Assembly: GCA_035391225.1 (NCBI GenBank)
Contig: DAOPKN010000011.1
Span: forward strand, 1 to 64,000
Reading direction: 5' to 3'
Source of the DNA: DAOPKN01 sp035391225
GTDB lineage: Bacteria > Thermotogota > Thermotogae > MWEM01
DNA: 64,000 nt
Part shown: positions 15,799-24,454 of the stretch, one piece after another
How positions within the stretch are numbered: the first letter of the stretch is position 1
How the letters are laid out: every line of letters starts with the position of its first letter
Position numbers and translations under genes: made by a program
Notes under the pieces: model-generated
What the model was told of the DNA's origin: nothing
Seen by the model: the letters and a program-made list of their open reading frames with translations, nothing else
The model's database searches: none

Positions 15799-16791
15799 AT
15801 GAAGAAACTCTGGATTGTTCTTCTGGTTGGTATCCTGTTTTCCGGCATGGCACTTGCCGAAGAAATCGTGAAGGCTTATACCACGTTCGAGGAACCCCTT
15901 GCCCAGGAACTCTTCGATGCATTCGAGGCGGAAACGGGCATTCGCGTGGAATGGGTACGGCTGTCCACGGGTGAAGCAACGGCGCGTATGGAAGCCGAAC
16001 GCGAAAACCCACAGGCATCCATCTGGGCCGGCGGCGTGGGATTGGGGCACATCGAAGCCAAGCTCAAGGGCTTGACCGCTCCTTACCGCTCTCCCCTGGC
16101 GGCAAAAACCCCCGAGAAGTACCGTGACCCCGAGTATTACTGGATGGGCCTGTACATCGGACCCATTGCGTTTGCCACCAACATCGACCGTGCGAAGGAA
16201 CTTGGCATCACCGCGCCCAAGGGTTGGTTCGACATCATCGATTCCAAGTACCACAAGATCGTGCGCGTTGCCAATCCCAACACCTCTGGAACTGCCTACA
16301 ACTTGATGACCACCATCCTGGACATCTTCAGTGGCGACGAAGAGCTGCTGTTCATGTACCTCAAGCACCTGGACGACAGTATCGAACAGTACACCAAGTC
16401 GGGTTCTGCCGGTGGAAAGAGCTGCGCCATCGGAGAAATCCCCATCGCGATTGGGTATGCCCATGACCTGGTCCGCCTGCAAGCACAGGGTGCTCCCATC
16501 GAAATCACCGTTCCCGAAGAGGGAACCGGCTTTGAAATTGCCTCCATGTCCCTGATCAAGGATGGCCCGAACCCCGTGAACGCAAAGAAACTCTACAACT
16601 GGCTTCTCGGCGCAAAAGCCCTGGAAATTTTTGCCAGCTGGTACGTGATTCCCGTGTCTGCAGATGCCCCCGTTGACAAGATTGCCATCGACGTGCGCAC
16701 ACTCAACACCGTGGAACAAGACCTGGTGTGGGACGCGGAAAACCGCGAACGCCTCGTGGAACGCTGGGGCCGCGAAATCGCGGGAGAATAA
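15799..16791 (+). CDS. ABC transporter substrate-binding protein, iron(III)-type
   Basis: A 330-residue solute-binding protein with a cleavable signal peptide (about residues 1-20, ending in MALA). The mature part begins EEIVKAYTTFEEPLAQELFDAFEAETGI, the typical start of the FbpA/AfuA/FutA family, which also includes phosphonate and thiamine binders. Further hallmarks are NPQASIWAGG and NPNTSGTAYN. The iron-ligand tyrosine pair of FbpA is not obvious, so ferric iron is likely but not certain. A strong hairpin terminator follows at once, so this protein is probably made in excess over its permease and ATPase. Confidence 0.8.
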   Translation: MKKLWIVLLVGILFSGMALAEEIVKAYTTFEEPLAQELFDAFEAETGIRVEWVRLSTGEATARMEAERENPQASIWAGGVGLGHIEAKLKGLTAPYRSPLAAKTPEKYRDPEYYWMGLYIGPIAFATNIDRAKELGITAPKGWFDIIDSKYHKIVRVANPNTSGTAYNLMTTILDIFSGDEELLFMYLKHLDDSIEQYTKSGSAGGKSCAIGEIPIAIGYAHDLVRLQAQGAPIEITVPEEGTGFEIASMSLIKDGPNPVNAKKLYNWLLGAKALEIFASWYVIPVSADAPVDKIAIDVRTLNTVEQDLVWDAENRERLVERWGREIAGE

Positions 16792-16800
16792 AGGTTTCCC

Positions 16801-16831
16801 AAAAGGCGGGCTCACGGCCCGCCTTTTTTTT
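16801..16831 (+). terminator. Hairpin terminator between binding protein and permease
   Basis: GGCGGGC (16805-16811), a 5-base loop, GCCCGCC (16817-16823) and eight T residues. Placed just after the solute-binding protein, it would act as a partial terminator that lowers transcription into the permease and ATPase genes. Confidence 0.85.
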
Positions 16832-16850
16832 CATGGAGAGGGTGAGTACG

Positions 16851-19049
16851 TTGTTCAAACCCAAAAAGATCTTGATTTTCGTCACCCTGGTCGCCCTGGT
16901 GGGAGTCGTGGATCTATGGCTTCTCCAGACCATCCGGGGTAGTTTCGCCCAAGTCGCCGAAAGTAACCAGAAAAAGTGGGCCTCTTCCCTCGTGGACGCG
17001 ATTCCTTCGGAAAGCGGGGAAATCTTGGACTGGCTCCAGCAAGCTCCTTCGGAATACCCCGACGTGCACATCCTGTACATCCAGGGGATTCCAGGATTCG
17101 AAGAAACACAGCTCTTTTCCGAGAATCCCGGCTTTGAAGCCTTTTTTAAAGAACGGGAGGATTCGTCCCTCTTTCAAAAAGGCCTTGAAAGTGCCGCGTA
17201 CAGCGAGATCTTCTTCGCCCCGGAAAAAATGACCCTGGCGGGGGAGAACGTGCAACTGGTTTTCGCCCCCGTGGAAGAAGACTTCTTCGTAACCGGGGTG
17301 GGGGTCTTCGCGTTCTCCACCGCGGAAATCGATCGTTTCGTGCGGCTGCTCAATGTGCTGGGACTCGCGGTGATCATCGTTTTTGCCGTGGTTTTCGGGA
17401 TCTTGCAGTTTTCCCGCGACCCGGTGCTGGGGTTCATCATCCTGGGCCTCATTGCCATCGTTGCGGTTTTCATCGTGTACCCCTTGTTCCAGGCGGTGCG
17501 CCTCACCTTCTTGGAAGATGGCAAGTTTTCGCTGGATACCTGGGCCAACATCCTCACCAAGAAGCAGTACCTGGGAGCACTCTGGGGAAGCATCCAGCTG
17601 GGGATTTTCACCGCCACGGCCTCCACGCTCGTGGGGTTTCTGTTTGCCTTCATGATCACGCGCACCACGGTGAAGGGCAAGAAATTTTTTACCACCCTGG
17701 CCACGCTTCCGGTGATCTCGCCACCCTTCTCGCTCACGCTTTCCATCATCCTGCTATTCGGAAACAACGGGTTGATCACCAAGAAGCTCTTGGGCCTGAC
17801 CAATTTCAACATCTACGGCCTGGGGGGACTGACCCTGGTACAAACCATGGGCATGTTTCCCATTGCCTTCTTGACGATGGTCGGGGTGTTGCAAGCCATC
17901 GATTCCACGTTGGAAGATGCCGCCATGGACCTGAGCGCCACTCGATGGACAACCTTCCGTACCGTTACCTTCCCGCTTGCGGTCCCGGGGTTGCTGAGCG
18001 CGTGGTTGCTGGTGTTCACCAATTCGCTGGCCGACTTCGCCAATCCCTTGATCCTATCGGGAAGTTACCGGGTTCTCTCGGTGGAAGCATACCTGGAGGT
18101 CACGGGCATGCATCGCCTCGGAAACGGCGCCGCACTCTCGCTGTTGCTTCTCCTACCCACGCTTACCGCCTTCCTGGTACAGCGCACCTGGGTGAGCCGC
18201 AAGTCTTTCGTGACCGTCACGGGCAAACCCTCCACGCGGCTGACCGAGTTAACCTCCAAGCCCGTGCGCTACACGCTGCTGGGATTGATGATCGCCATCG
18301 TGGTGTTTTTGCTGGGGTTGTATGGCACGATCGTGGCGGGATGCTTCGTGGAAAACTGGGGAATCGACTACACTTTCACCCTCAAGCATTTCAAGGAGGC
18401 GCTGGAACGGGGTAAGGACGCCATTGCCGACACCACGACGCTTGCCGCTTTCGCCACTCCCATCGCGGGTATCCTGGCAATGATTGCCGCCATGATCTTC
18501 GTGCGCAAAAAGTTCCCGGGACGCCGTTTGCTGGAAGTGCTGATGATGACACCCTTCGCAATACCGGGAACGCTGGTGGGGATCAGTTTCATCTTGGCCT
18601 TTAACCGGCCACCGCTACTCCTGGTGGGAACGGGGGCCATCATCGTGATCAACTACATCATCCGCGAACTCCCCGTTGGGGTAGAGGGAGGGGTCGCCAC
18701 GCTACGCCAGATCGACCCCGCGATCGAAGAAGCCGCACAGGACCTGGGAGCGGACGTACCAACGGTGTTCCGTACCATCGTGCTCCCGCTGATCCGGCCG
18801 GCTTTCATCTCCAGCCTGTCCTACACGTTCGTGCGTTCCATGACGGCGGTGAGCGCGGTGATCTTCTTGATTTCCGCCCGCTGGTACCACATGACGGTGC
18901 TGATCTACAACTTCTCGGAAAACCTGCGCTTTGGGCTGGCCAGCGTGCTTGCAACCACGTTGATCGTGATCGTGCTGGCAGTGTTCGGGTTGATGCGCTT
19001 GCTGGTTCGCCAGAGCAGCGCGCTGGAAAAGAACGTAGCGGTGAAATGA
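16851..19049 (+). CDS. Fused two-domain ABC permease with extracytoplasmic N-terminal domain
   Basis: A 732-residue FbpB-type permease containing two binding-protein-dependent transport domains in one chain. EAA loops are visible in each half: LEDAAMDLSATRWTTFRTVTFPLAVPG and IEEAAQDLGADVPTVFRTIVLPLIRPA. Unusually, residues about 30-165, between the first and second membrane segments, form a soluble loop of ~135 residues that should face outside, rich in acidic and aromatic residues. Such an insert is not part of the core permease fold. TTG at 16851 is preferred because GAGAGGGTGA lies about 6 bases upstream; an in-frame ATG at 16833 abuts the terminator T-run and lacks a ribosome site. The next gene starts 10 bases later. 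Confidence 0.85.
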   Translation: MFKPKKILIFVTLVALVGVVDLWLLQTIRGSFAQVAESNQKKWASSLVDAIPSESGEILDWLQQAPSEYPDVHILYIQGIPGFEETQLFSENPGFEAFFKEREDSSLFQKGLESAAYSEIFFAPEKMTLAGENVQLVFAPVEEDFFVTGVGVFAFSTAEIDRFVRLLNVLGLAVIIVFAVVFGILQFSRDPVLGFIILGLIAIVAVFIVYPLFQAVRLTFLEDGKFSLDTWANILTKKQYLGALWGSIQLGIFTATASTLVGFLFAFMITRTTVKGKKFFTTLATLPVISPPFSLTLSIILLFGNNGLITKKLLGLTNFNIYGLGGLTLVQTMGMFPIAFLTMVGVLQAIDSTLEDAAMDLSATRWTTFRTVTFPLAVPGLLSAWLLVFTNSLADFANPLILSGSYRVLSVEAYLEVTGMHRLGNGAALSLLLLLPTLTAFLVQRTWVSRKSFVTVTGKPSTRLTELTSKPVRYTLLGLMIAIVVFLLGLYGTIVAGCFVENWGIDYTFTLKHFKEALERGKDAIADTTTLAAFATPIAGILAMIAAMIFVRKKFPGRRLLEVLMMTPFAIPGTLVGISFILAFNRPPLLLVGTGAIIVINYIIRELPVGVEGGVATLRQIDPAIEEAAQDLGADVPTVFRTIVLPLIRPAFISSLSYTFVRSMTAVSAVIFLISARWYHMTVLIYNFSENLRFGLASVLATTLIVIVLAVFGLMRLLVRQSSALEKNVAVK

Positions 19050-19059
19050 GGTGGATGGT

Positions 19060-20151
19060 ATGAAAAAAAACGAGGCTTCGGTATACCTGGAAAACGTGAC
19101 GAAGGTCTTCTCCGACCCCCATTCCAAGAAAGACGTGGTGGCAGTGGACCGCGCAGACATCACCATCGAACCCGGCCATCTCGTGACGTTGCTGGGTCCT
19201 TCGGGGTGTGGGAAGACCACGACGCTGCGCATGATTGCGGGCTTTGAGCTGCCCACCAAGGGCAAGATCTTCATCGGATCGGAAGAAGTCACCTACCTTC
19301 CGCCAAACAAGAGGGATACGGCCATGGTCTTCCAGAGCTACGGCCTTTTTCCCCACATGAACGTGTTCGACAACGTGGCCTACGGCTTGAAACTGCGCAA
19401 GGTACCCAAGGAGGAACGAAGGAAACGCGTCCTGGAAATCCTGAAAATGGTGGGGCTGGAAGAACTGGGAAGCCGTTCGCCGGGCCGCCTTTCCGGTGGG
19501 CAACAGCAACGCGTTTCCCTGGCGCGCTCGCTGATCGTGCGGCCCTCCGTGTTGCTTTTGGACGAACCGCTCTCCAACCTGGACGCGTTGCTGCGCGAGC
19601 AGATGCGCGTGGAAATCCGGCGCATCCAGCAATCGTTAGGGATTACGGCCATCTACGTGACCCATGACCGCGTGGAGGCAATGAGCCTCTCGGACCTGAT
19701 CATCGTGATGAACGCGGGCAAGATCATCCAGGTGGGCCCCCCTTCCGAGATCTACGAGAACCCAGTCTCGCGCTTCGTAGCGGGGTTCATCGGCAAGGTT
19801 GCACTGCTTCCCGTACAGGTGCAATCGCTCAACGGCACGGCACGGGTGGCCTTCCGGGACCAAAGCTTGGAAATCCCACGCTATTCTTCGAAGTTGGAAC
19901 CGGGTTCGCAGGCGTTGATGATGTGCCGCCCGGAATCGATGCGCGTGGAAGAAGCGGGGCAGGGTCTCTTGGATGGCCGTGTTCTGAACAATATCTACCT
20001 GGGCAACAGCGTGGAGACCTACGTGCAGACAGACTTCGGCGAGATCCTGGTGCAGATCGACAACCCGGCACAGAAAAAAGTCTTCCCCGAGGGAAGCGGT
20101 GTTTCGATCCGCGTCGAACCCGGGCTTGCCAAGATCCTTCCTTCCGAGTAA
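19060..20151 (+). CDS. ABC transporter ATPase, FbpC/PotA type
   Basis: A 363-residue ABC ATPase with Walker A GPSGCGKTT (K52), signature LSGGQQQRVSLARSL, Walker B LLLDEPLSNLDA and a C-terminal TOBE-type regulatory domain (about 235-360, with MCRPE and GVSIRVEP). This matches the ATPases of iron(III), spermidine and related importers. ATG at 19060 follows GAGGTGG; an in-frame GTG at 19051 overlaps that site. It completes a binding protein-permease-ATPase set. It ends 28 bases from a convergent glycosyltransferase gene with no obvious terminator between. Confidence 0.9.
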   Translation: MKKNEASVYLENVTKVFSDPHSKKDVVAVDRADITIEPGHLVTLLGPSGCGKTTTLRMIAGFELPTKGKIFIGSEEVTYLPPNKRDTAMVFQSYGLFPHMNVFDNVAYGLKLRKVPKEERRKRVLEILKMVGLEELGSRSPGRLSGGQQQRVSLARSLIVRPSVLLLDEPLSNLDALLREQMRVEIRRIQQSLGITAIYVTHDRVEAMSLSDLIIVMNAGKIIQVGPPSEIYENPVSRFVAGFIGKVALLPVQVQSLNGTARVAFRDQSLEIPRYSSKLEPGSQALMMCRPESMRVEEAGQGLLDGRVLNNIYLGNSVETYVQTDFGEILVQIDNPAQKKVFPEGSGVSIRVEPGLAKILPSE

Positions 20152-20179
20152 ACCCACAAAACCTGGCGGGGCCTACCTC

Positions 20180-21289
20180 CTACGCACCCCCGATACTCCG
20201 GCCTCGCCAGCTTCCTTTCTTTCCCAAGAGTCCCTGGAACACCGAGGTAAAGAAAAGCACCACGAAGAAGAAAAGGTACACGGGGAAAAGCCAGGCGGAG
20301 TACCAGGCAAACTTGCCCACCTTGGCGGTCAGCAAATGGAACGAAGATACCCCCGCAAGGTAGCAAGCACCCGAAAGAACCCCATTTACCCACGATGGCT
20401 CCACCAAGCTTCCCAGCAGCCCAAAGAAGGTGGAAATCCCGGCGAAAACCCACAGAATGCTGATCAAAAGGGGAATTCCCCCCGTGGAGGCGGCACCGGA
20501 AGACATGTTCTTCACCCACCCCTCCCACAAGGAAGGGAAACCTTCCGGGTACATGCGAAACGAGATCAGCTGGCTTCCGAAGAGTGCACGGGGGGTGAGG
20601 CCTGCCTGTGCAACCCGCTTCCCCAGTGCAATGTCTTCCACCACTTCGCCGCGCACGGCGCGATGCCCGTCAATCCTGCGGTAATCCGCGCGGTGGAACA
20701 GCAGGAACGGCCCGTACAGCCCGGGAGCCCTTTTGCTCTTGCGGAATCGAACGGACATGGAAAGCACAACCAGTAGGTTGAAAACAGCCGAAAGGCTCTC
20801 GTATGGCTTGATAGCCCTGTGGAAAGGTTGCACGGAAAGCACTTCCCCTTCTCCCTTCCACCGCGAAAGCGCTTCTTGTAGGGCATCCTTCCCCAGCTCC
20901 ACGTCCGCATCCAGGAACAGCAGTACTTCCCCCTCTGCCGCTTGGGCTCCGTTCCAGCAGGCCCAGTTCTTCCCCATCCATCCCTTGGGAAGCGGAGGAG
21001 CGGCAATGACCTTGCATCCCGCTTCTTTGGCCAGTTGTGCCGTGGCATCGCTGGAATGGTCATCGACCACGATTGCCTCGTCGAACCACCCCGACTGCGC
21101 GGAGAGCGAACGGAGAAGCGGGGGAAGACGTTTCTCTTCGTTTCGTGCGGGGATGATCAGACTCACCCGAGGGCGCTGTTTTCTTGGGGGCTCTCCCCAA
21201 GAGGCGAGGCGCTGCTTACCGAGCAGCAACAGGAAGGGGAGGAAGAAACCCACCGCCTGCAGAATGGCCTTCACGATGTCCCACCACAT
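20180..21289 (-). CDS. Membrane glycosyltransferase family 2
   Basis: A 369-residue GT-A glycosyltransferase with one N-terminal and about three C-terminal membrane segments. Catalytic-domain motifs are SLIIPARNEEKRLPPLLRSL, VVDDHSSDATAQ, FLDADVELG (the metal-binding DxD) and VVEDIALGKRVAQAG, the ED acceptor-site acid. This resembles CrtQ-type and glucosylceramide-like enzymes that transfer sugar to a lipid. ATG at 21289 follows GGGGTGAACG. It lies 7 bases after plsY on the same strand, so glycolipid synthesis together with phosphatidate synthesis is a plausible theme. Confidence 0.8.
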   Translation of the reverse strand: MWWDIVKAILQAVGFFLPFLLLLGKQRLASWGEPPRKQRPRVSLIIPARNEEKRLPPLLRSLSAQSGWFDEAIVVDDHSSDATAQLAKEAGCKVIAAPPLPKGWMGKNWACWNGAQAAEGEVLLFLDADVELGKDALQEALSRWKGEGEVLSVQPFHRAIKPYESLSAVFNLLVVLSMSVRFRKSKRAPGLYGPFLLFHRADYRRIDGHRAVRGEVVEDIALGKRVAQAGLTPRALFGSQLISFRMYPEGFPSLWEGWVKNMSSGAASTGGIPLLISILWVFAGISTFFGLLGSLVEPSWVNGVLSGACYLAGVSSFHLLTAKVGKFAWYSAWLFPVYLFFFVVLFFTSVFQGLLGKKGSWRGRSIGGA

Positions 21290-21296
21290 CCCCCGT

Positions 21297-21863
21297 TCAC
21301 CCCAACTCTTTGCGGTGCTTGAAAACCAGCAGGCCCAGGTTAAAGGCCCAGAGCACGAAAAGGGGAACCGAGCCCCAGCGGAAGAGCAACAGGTACACCA
21401 GCAAGAAGCCCATGGCCACAAAGGTCTTGTAGGCATCCCGCAAGCGCACGAAAAGCTGGATCGTCATGGCGATTCCCAGCACGGTGGGAGCTTCCCAGCG
21501 CGTGATTCCGGACCAAGCCCCAAAGGTAACCGCCACAGCTTTCCCTCCTTGGAAGCGGAAGAAAAGGGGAAACGCGTGCCCGCAAATCGCCGCCATGCCC
21601 ATGAAGCAAGCGAGCCAATCGCTGGCCCCGAAGAAAGTGGTTGCCAGGAAAAGCGGGGCAAACCCTTTGCCGAATTCCAAGAGCATGACAAGGATACCCC
21701 GCTTGTAGCCCAGCGCCTTGAAAGCATTCACCGTACCTGGATTGCCGTCCCCCACCTTGTCGATGCTTCGTGAAACCAGCAAGGAAACGAAAACGCGCGC
21801 GAAAAGAATGGAGCCACTCAAGTAGGAAACCCCGATCCAGAAAACCCAATGCCAAGCTTCCAT
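21297..21863 (-). CDS. plsY: PlsY-like acyl-phosphate:glycerol-3-phosphate acyltransferase
   Basis: A 188-residue integral membrane protein matching PlsY, which adds the first acyl chain to glycerol 3-phosphate from acyl-phosphate. Conserved blocks are LSGSILFARVF (for GSIPFG), GDGNPGTVNAFKALG (for SxNPGAxN) and GHAFPLFFRFQGGKAVAV (for GHxxPxFxxFxGGKGVAT). The G-to-A change in GGKAVA and the T in NPGTVN are mild departures, so it may be a diverged paralogue. FakA, in the first operon, would supply acyl phosphate. Start at 21863 follows AGAGGAGAG. Confidence 0.75.
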   Translation of the reverse strand: MEAWHWVFWIGVSYLSGSILFARVFVSLLVSRSIDKVGDGNPGTVNAFKALGYKRGILVMLLEFGKGFAPLFLATTFFGASDWLACFMGMAAICGHAFPLFFRFQGGKAVAVTFGAWSGITRWEAPTVLGIAMTIQLFVRLRDAYKTFVAMGFLLVYLLLFRWGSVPLFVLWAFNLGLLVFKHRKELG

Positions 21864-21992
21864 CGGTATCTCTCCTCTCCATCATATTGGCGTAATCGAT
21901 TGTACCACGAAGAATGGAAACTCTGCTCTGGTAACACGTTGCTTTTTTTGCTATACTTGAGCATACTGGGGTGAAAGGAAAGGAGGCACGCG

Positions 21993-22826
21993 ATGTTCAA
22001 GCGGAAAGATGGGGTAATCGTTCGCAATCTGCCGGAATGGAAACGTTTCGTTCCTTTCCTGATGCCCACGAAATCCGATGCACTGATCTTCTTTCGCAAA
22101 ACCATCTTCGTGGAAAAGACCCTGGCATACCTACACGCGAAAAACCAACCCGCTCAAGGGAAAAGGGTGTCCCTTTTTTCCATCCTGGTATGCGCCTTGC
22201 TGCACACCGGGGTGCACTTTCCCGATCTCAACCGCTTCATCGTGGGGAAGAGAACCTACCAGAGGAACGGCTGGTTCCTCTCTTACACCGCAAAATCCTC
22301 CTTGGAAAAGGATGGGGAGACCGTGCTGGTGAAAGCGGCTTTCGGCGATCACGATCGTTTGGAAGATGTATTCCAGAAATTGGAGGACGTGAAGCAAAAG
22401 GTGCGCCACAAGGCGGCTTCCCAAACCAGCGGCGCAAGTTCGGAGCTCGCTTTCTTCTTTTCCTTCCCACCCTTCTTGCGTCCCGCCGTTTTTGGATTCC
22501 TCAAACTGTTGAACCTCTGGAATATCCTGCCATACCGGATGATCGAAGGAGATCCTTTCTTTTCCTCCTGCTACATGGCCAACGTGGGAAGTATCGGGCT
22601 GGAGCCCCCCTACCACCACTTATTCGAGTGGGGGACGGCTTCGCTGTTCCTTTCCGTGGGAAAGATCCACCCGGTTCCGGTTCGCGATGAAAACGGGAAT
22701 GCCATTTTTCGCGATGCCTTGGACATCCACTTTACCCTCGACGAACGCGTTTCGGAGGGGGTGTACTTGGCTCGCGCCTTGGAGTACTTCCAGCAGATGG
22801 TGGAAAACCCATCGCTGATGGAATAA
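21993..22826 (+). CDS. CAT-fold (2-oxoacid dehydrogenase E2-like) protein lacking the catalytic His
   Basis: A 277-residue protein resembling the catalytic domain of 2-oxoacid dehydrogenase acyltransferases, without lipoyl or subunit-binding domains. Matching pieces are CYMANVGSIGLEPPYHHLFEWGTASLFLSVGKIHP and the C-terminal HFTLDERVSEGVYLARALEYFQQMVENP. In true E2 enzymes this last segment reads DHRxxDG; here it reads DERVSEG, so the catalytic histidine is Glu. Normal E2 catalysis is therefore unlikely. No dehydrogenase E1 or E3 gene is near. It is divergent from the plsY-glycosyltransferase pair, and ATG at 21993 follows AAAGGAGG. A lipid-linked or regulatory role is possible but unproven. 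Confidence 0.65.
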   Translation: MFKRKDGVIVRNLPEWKRFVPFLMPTKSDALIFFRKTIFVEKTLAYLHAKNQPAQGKRVSLFSILVCALLHTGVHFPDLNRFIVGKRTYQRNGWFLSYTAKSSLEKDGETVLVKAAFGDHDRLEDVFQKLEDVKQKVRHKAASQTSGASSELAFFFSFPPFLRPAVFGFLKLLNLWNILPYRMIEGDPFFSSCYMANVGSIGLEPPYHHLFEWGTASLFLSVGKIHPVPVRDENGNAIFRDALDIHFTLDERVSEGVYLARALEYFQQMVENPSLME

Positions 22827-22842
22827 AAAAGGAGGGGTACAC

Positions 22843-23469
22843 ATGAAAACGTGTGGAAAAGTCATGCCAGTCCTGCTACTGTGGGGCGTCGCATCCATCT
22901 CGCTTCTTCTCTTCGTGTCCTGTACCGTGGCAGCGGGAGGAGGGAACAATCCACCCGTGGGGGGTGGGGAATGGCAAGTAGACGTGAACATTGACTACGG
23001 TGGAGGCAACGGCGCAAACGTAACCGGCGAAGCAGACCTCATTGTGGGGGCCGGCGGGGAGACGGCGCAAGGCACTTTCACCCAGTTGACCTACGCGGAT
23101 ACGTCTCCTTTCTTCAAAATGGCCACCAAGATCGTCTGGGAACTGGCGATGCTGGGGAAACAGCTTTCGGTTTCTCGGCTGGACGATCCACCCGACGACG
23201 ACTTCCCCGTTCTCTACAAGCGCATCGGGGATGGCACCGAAAACGAAGACAAGGCCCAAATCACGTTCAACGTGGGTTTTGAAGGGGCAAATTCGATCCA
23301 AGTCCCGGTTCGTGCCTACTTCTACCCCAATTCCAATCCCAACGAGTACATCGACGGGCAGGTCACGATTACCAAGGAGGAAATCCGCGCCAGCAATGTA
23401 ACCTTGACCTTCGAATCCGAGGGAGCGTTCGGGAATTTTTCCTACACCGCGGAGTGTACGGGCCCCTAA
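22843..23469 (+). CDS. Small lipoprotein of unknown function
   Basis: A 208-residue predicted lipoprotein: signal peptide ending in the lipobox LFVSC with lipidated Cys27, then a Gly/Asn/Pro-rich linker (about 32-45) and a beta-rich body with alternating hydrophobic strands (for example QVDVNIDYGGG and ASNVTLTFESEG). No known domain is recognised. ATG at 22843 follows AAAGGAGGGG, 16 bases after the CAT-fold gene, so the two are likely co-transcribed. A strong terminator follows. Confidence 0.7.
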   Translation: MKTCGKVMPVLLLWGVASISLLLFVSCTVAAGGGNNPPVGGGEWQVDVNIDYGGGNGANVTGEADLIVGAGGETAQGTFTQLTYADTSPFFKMATKIVWELAMLGKQLSVSRLDDPPDDDFPVLYKRIGDGTENEDKAQITFNVGFEGANSIQVPVRAYFYPNSNPNEYIDGQVTITKEEIRASNVTLTFESEGAFGNFSYTAECTGP

Positions 23470-23494
23470 GCCTCCGAGGAACCGAAGAACAGCC

Positions 23495-23522
23495 GTGGGG
23501 ACCGCAAAGTCCCCACTTTTTT
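23495..23522 (+). terminator. Rho-independent terminator after the lipoprotein gene
   Basis: GTGGGGAC (23495-23502), loop CGCAAA, GTCCCCAC (23509-23516) and six T residues. Confidence 0.9.
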
Positions 23523-23624
23523 CAAAAAAACGCAAATTCCTGACCCTTTTTGCCGTAATCGCTTCTCTTTGCCCTCCGCAACGCTTTCCGCCCCAAGACG
23601 TTGGTTGGTTTGCGCCTGCAATTG

Positions 23625-23643
23625 TTATATCATTATCATGTAA
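23625..23643 (+). promoter_or_regulatory. Palindromic candidate operator before the GntR gene
   Basis: TTATATCATTATCATGTAA is a near-symmetric 19-base palindrome (TTA.AT.AT.AT.TAA) lying 30 bases before the GntR start. It overlaps a possible -10 box (TATCAT) with a TTGCGC -35 candidate 18 bases upstream. A GntR-type dimer could bind here to control its own gene and the sugar transporter downstream. This is inferred from symmetry and position only. Confidence 0.4.
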
Positions 23644-23673
23644 TCCCTTCTCATGGGAGGCGAGGTGTGGTTC

Positions 23674-24408
23674 TTGAATTGGAACACCGGGGAAAAGAAT
23701 CGATTGCCCATTTACTACCGCATCGAAAAGGAACTCGAAAAACAAATCCAGGTGTCCAGCCCGGGCGACCAATTGCCCACGGAAAACGAGCTCATCGAGC
23801 GTTTCGGTGTGAGTCGAACCCCCGTGCGTGCCGCCCTTGGGGAACTTGAACGAAAAGGCTTGGTGGTCCGCAAACCCGGGAAAGGAACGTTCGTTGCCCG
23901 TCCTCGCTGGACGCACCTGCTCACTTCTTTGCGGGGCTTCACCGAAGAAATGAAAGAAATGCAGATCCAATCGCGCTCCGTGGTGGTGGAAAGCTCATTG
24001 GTTCCTGCCGGACCTGACCAGCAAAAGAGCTTCGGGCTTTCCGCCTCCGGTTCCGTGTTTTTCCTTTCCCGCATCCGCTTCATGGGGGAATGCGCCATTG
24101 CCCTGCAAAATGCGTTTATCAACGTGTCGCTGCATCCCTCGCTTGCGCAGTTGCAAACCCTCGACTTCAACGGTTCCGAATCGCTGTACGGAAACCTTGC
24201 GCGCCTGGGATTCCCTCCGCATCACGGCGAGGAGGAACTTCGCGTGGAACCGATTTCCCGCGCGGAGGCCCGCCTGCTTCAATGCAAGTCGGGGATCTGC
24301 GGACTCAAGAGGAAACGCCTCACATTCTTACAGGATAACCGCTGCATCGAGTTCGTGGATTCGGTGTATATCGGCGAAAAATACGTGTTTCGCTTTTTTC
24401 TCCAATGA
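23674..24408 (+). CDS. GntR/HutC-family transcriptional regulator
   Basis: A 244-residue regulator: N-terminal winged helix (about residues 8-75) with LPTENELIERFGVSRTPVRAALGELERKGLVVRKPGKGTFVA, here split as the typical recognition helix and wing, and a C-terminal UTRA-type ligand domain (about 90-240) ending YVFRFFLQ. The family senses sugars or amino acid derivatives. TTG at 23674 is preferred because GAGG lies ~8 bases upstream; in-frame ATG 23653 and GTG 23665 are less well placed. It directly precedes a sugar ABC transporter and probably controls it. Confidence 0.85.
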   Translation: MNWNTGEKNRLPIYYRIEKELEKQIQVSSPGDQLPTENELIERFGVSRTPVRAALGELERKGLVVRKPGKGTFVARPRWTHLLTSLRGFTEEMKEMQIQSRSVVVESSLVPAGPDQQKSFGLSASGSVFFLSRIRFMGECAIALQNAFINVSLHPSLAQLQTLDFNGSESLYGNLARLGFPPHHGEEELRVEPISRAEARLLQCKSGICGLKRKRLTFLQDNRCIEFVDSVYIGEKYVFRFFLQ

Positions 24409-24454
24409 ACTTCACCCGAAATGCTCGGGAAAATCTTTCAAGGGAGGTTTTTGT

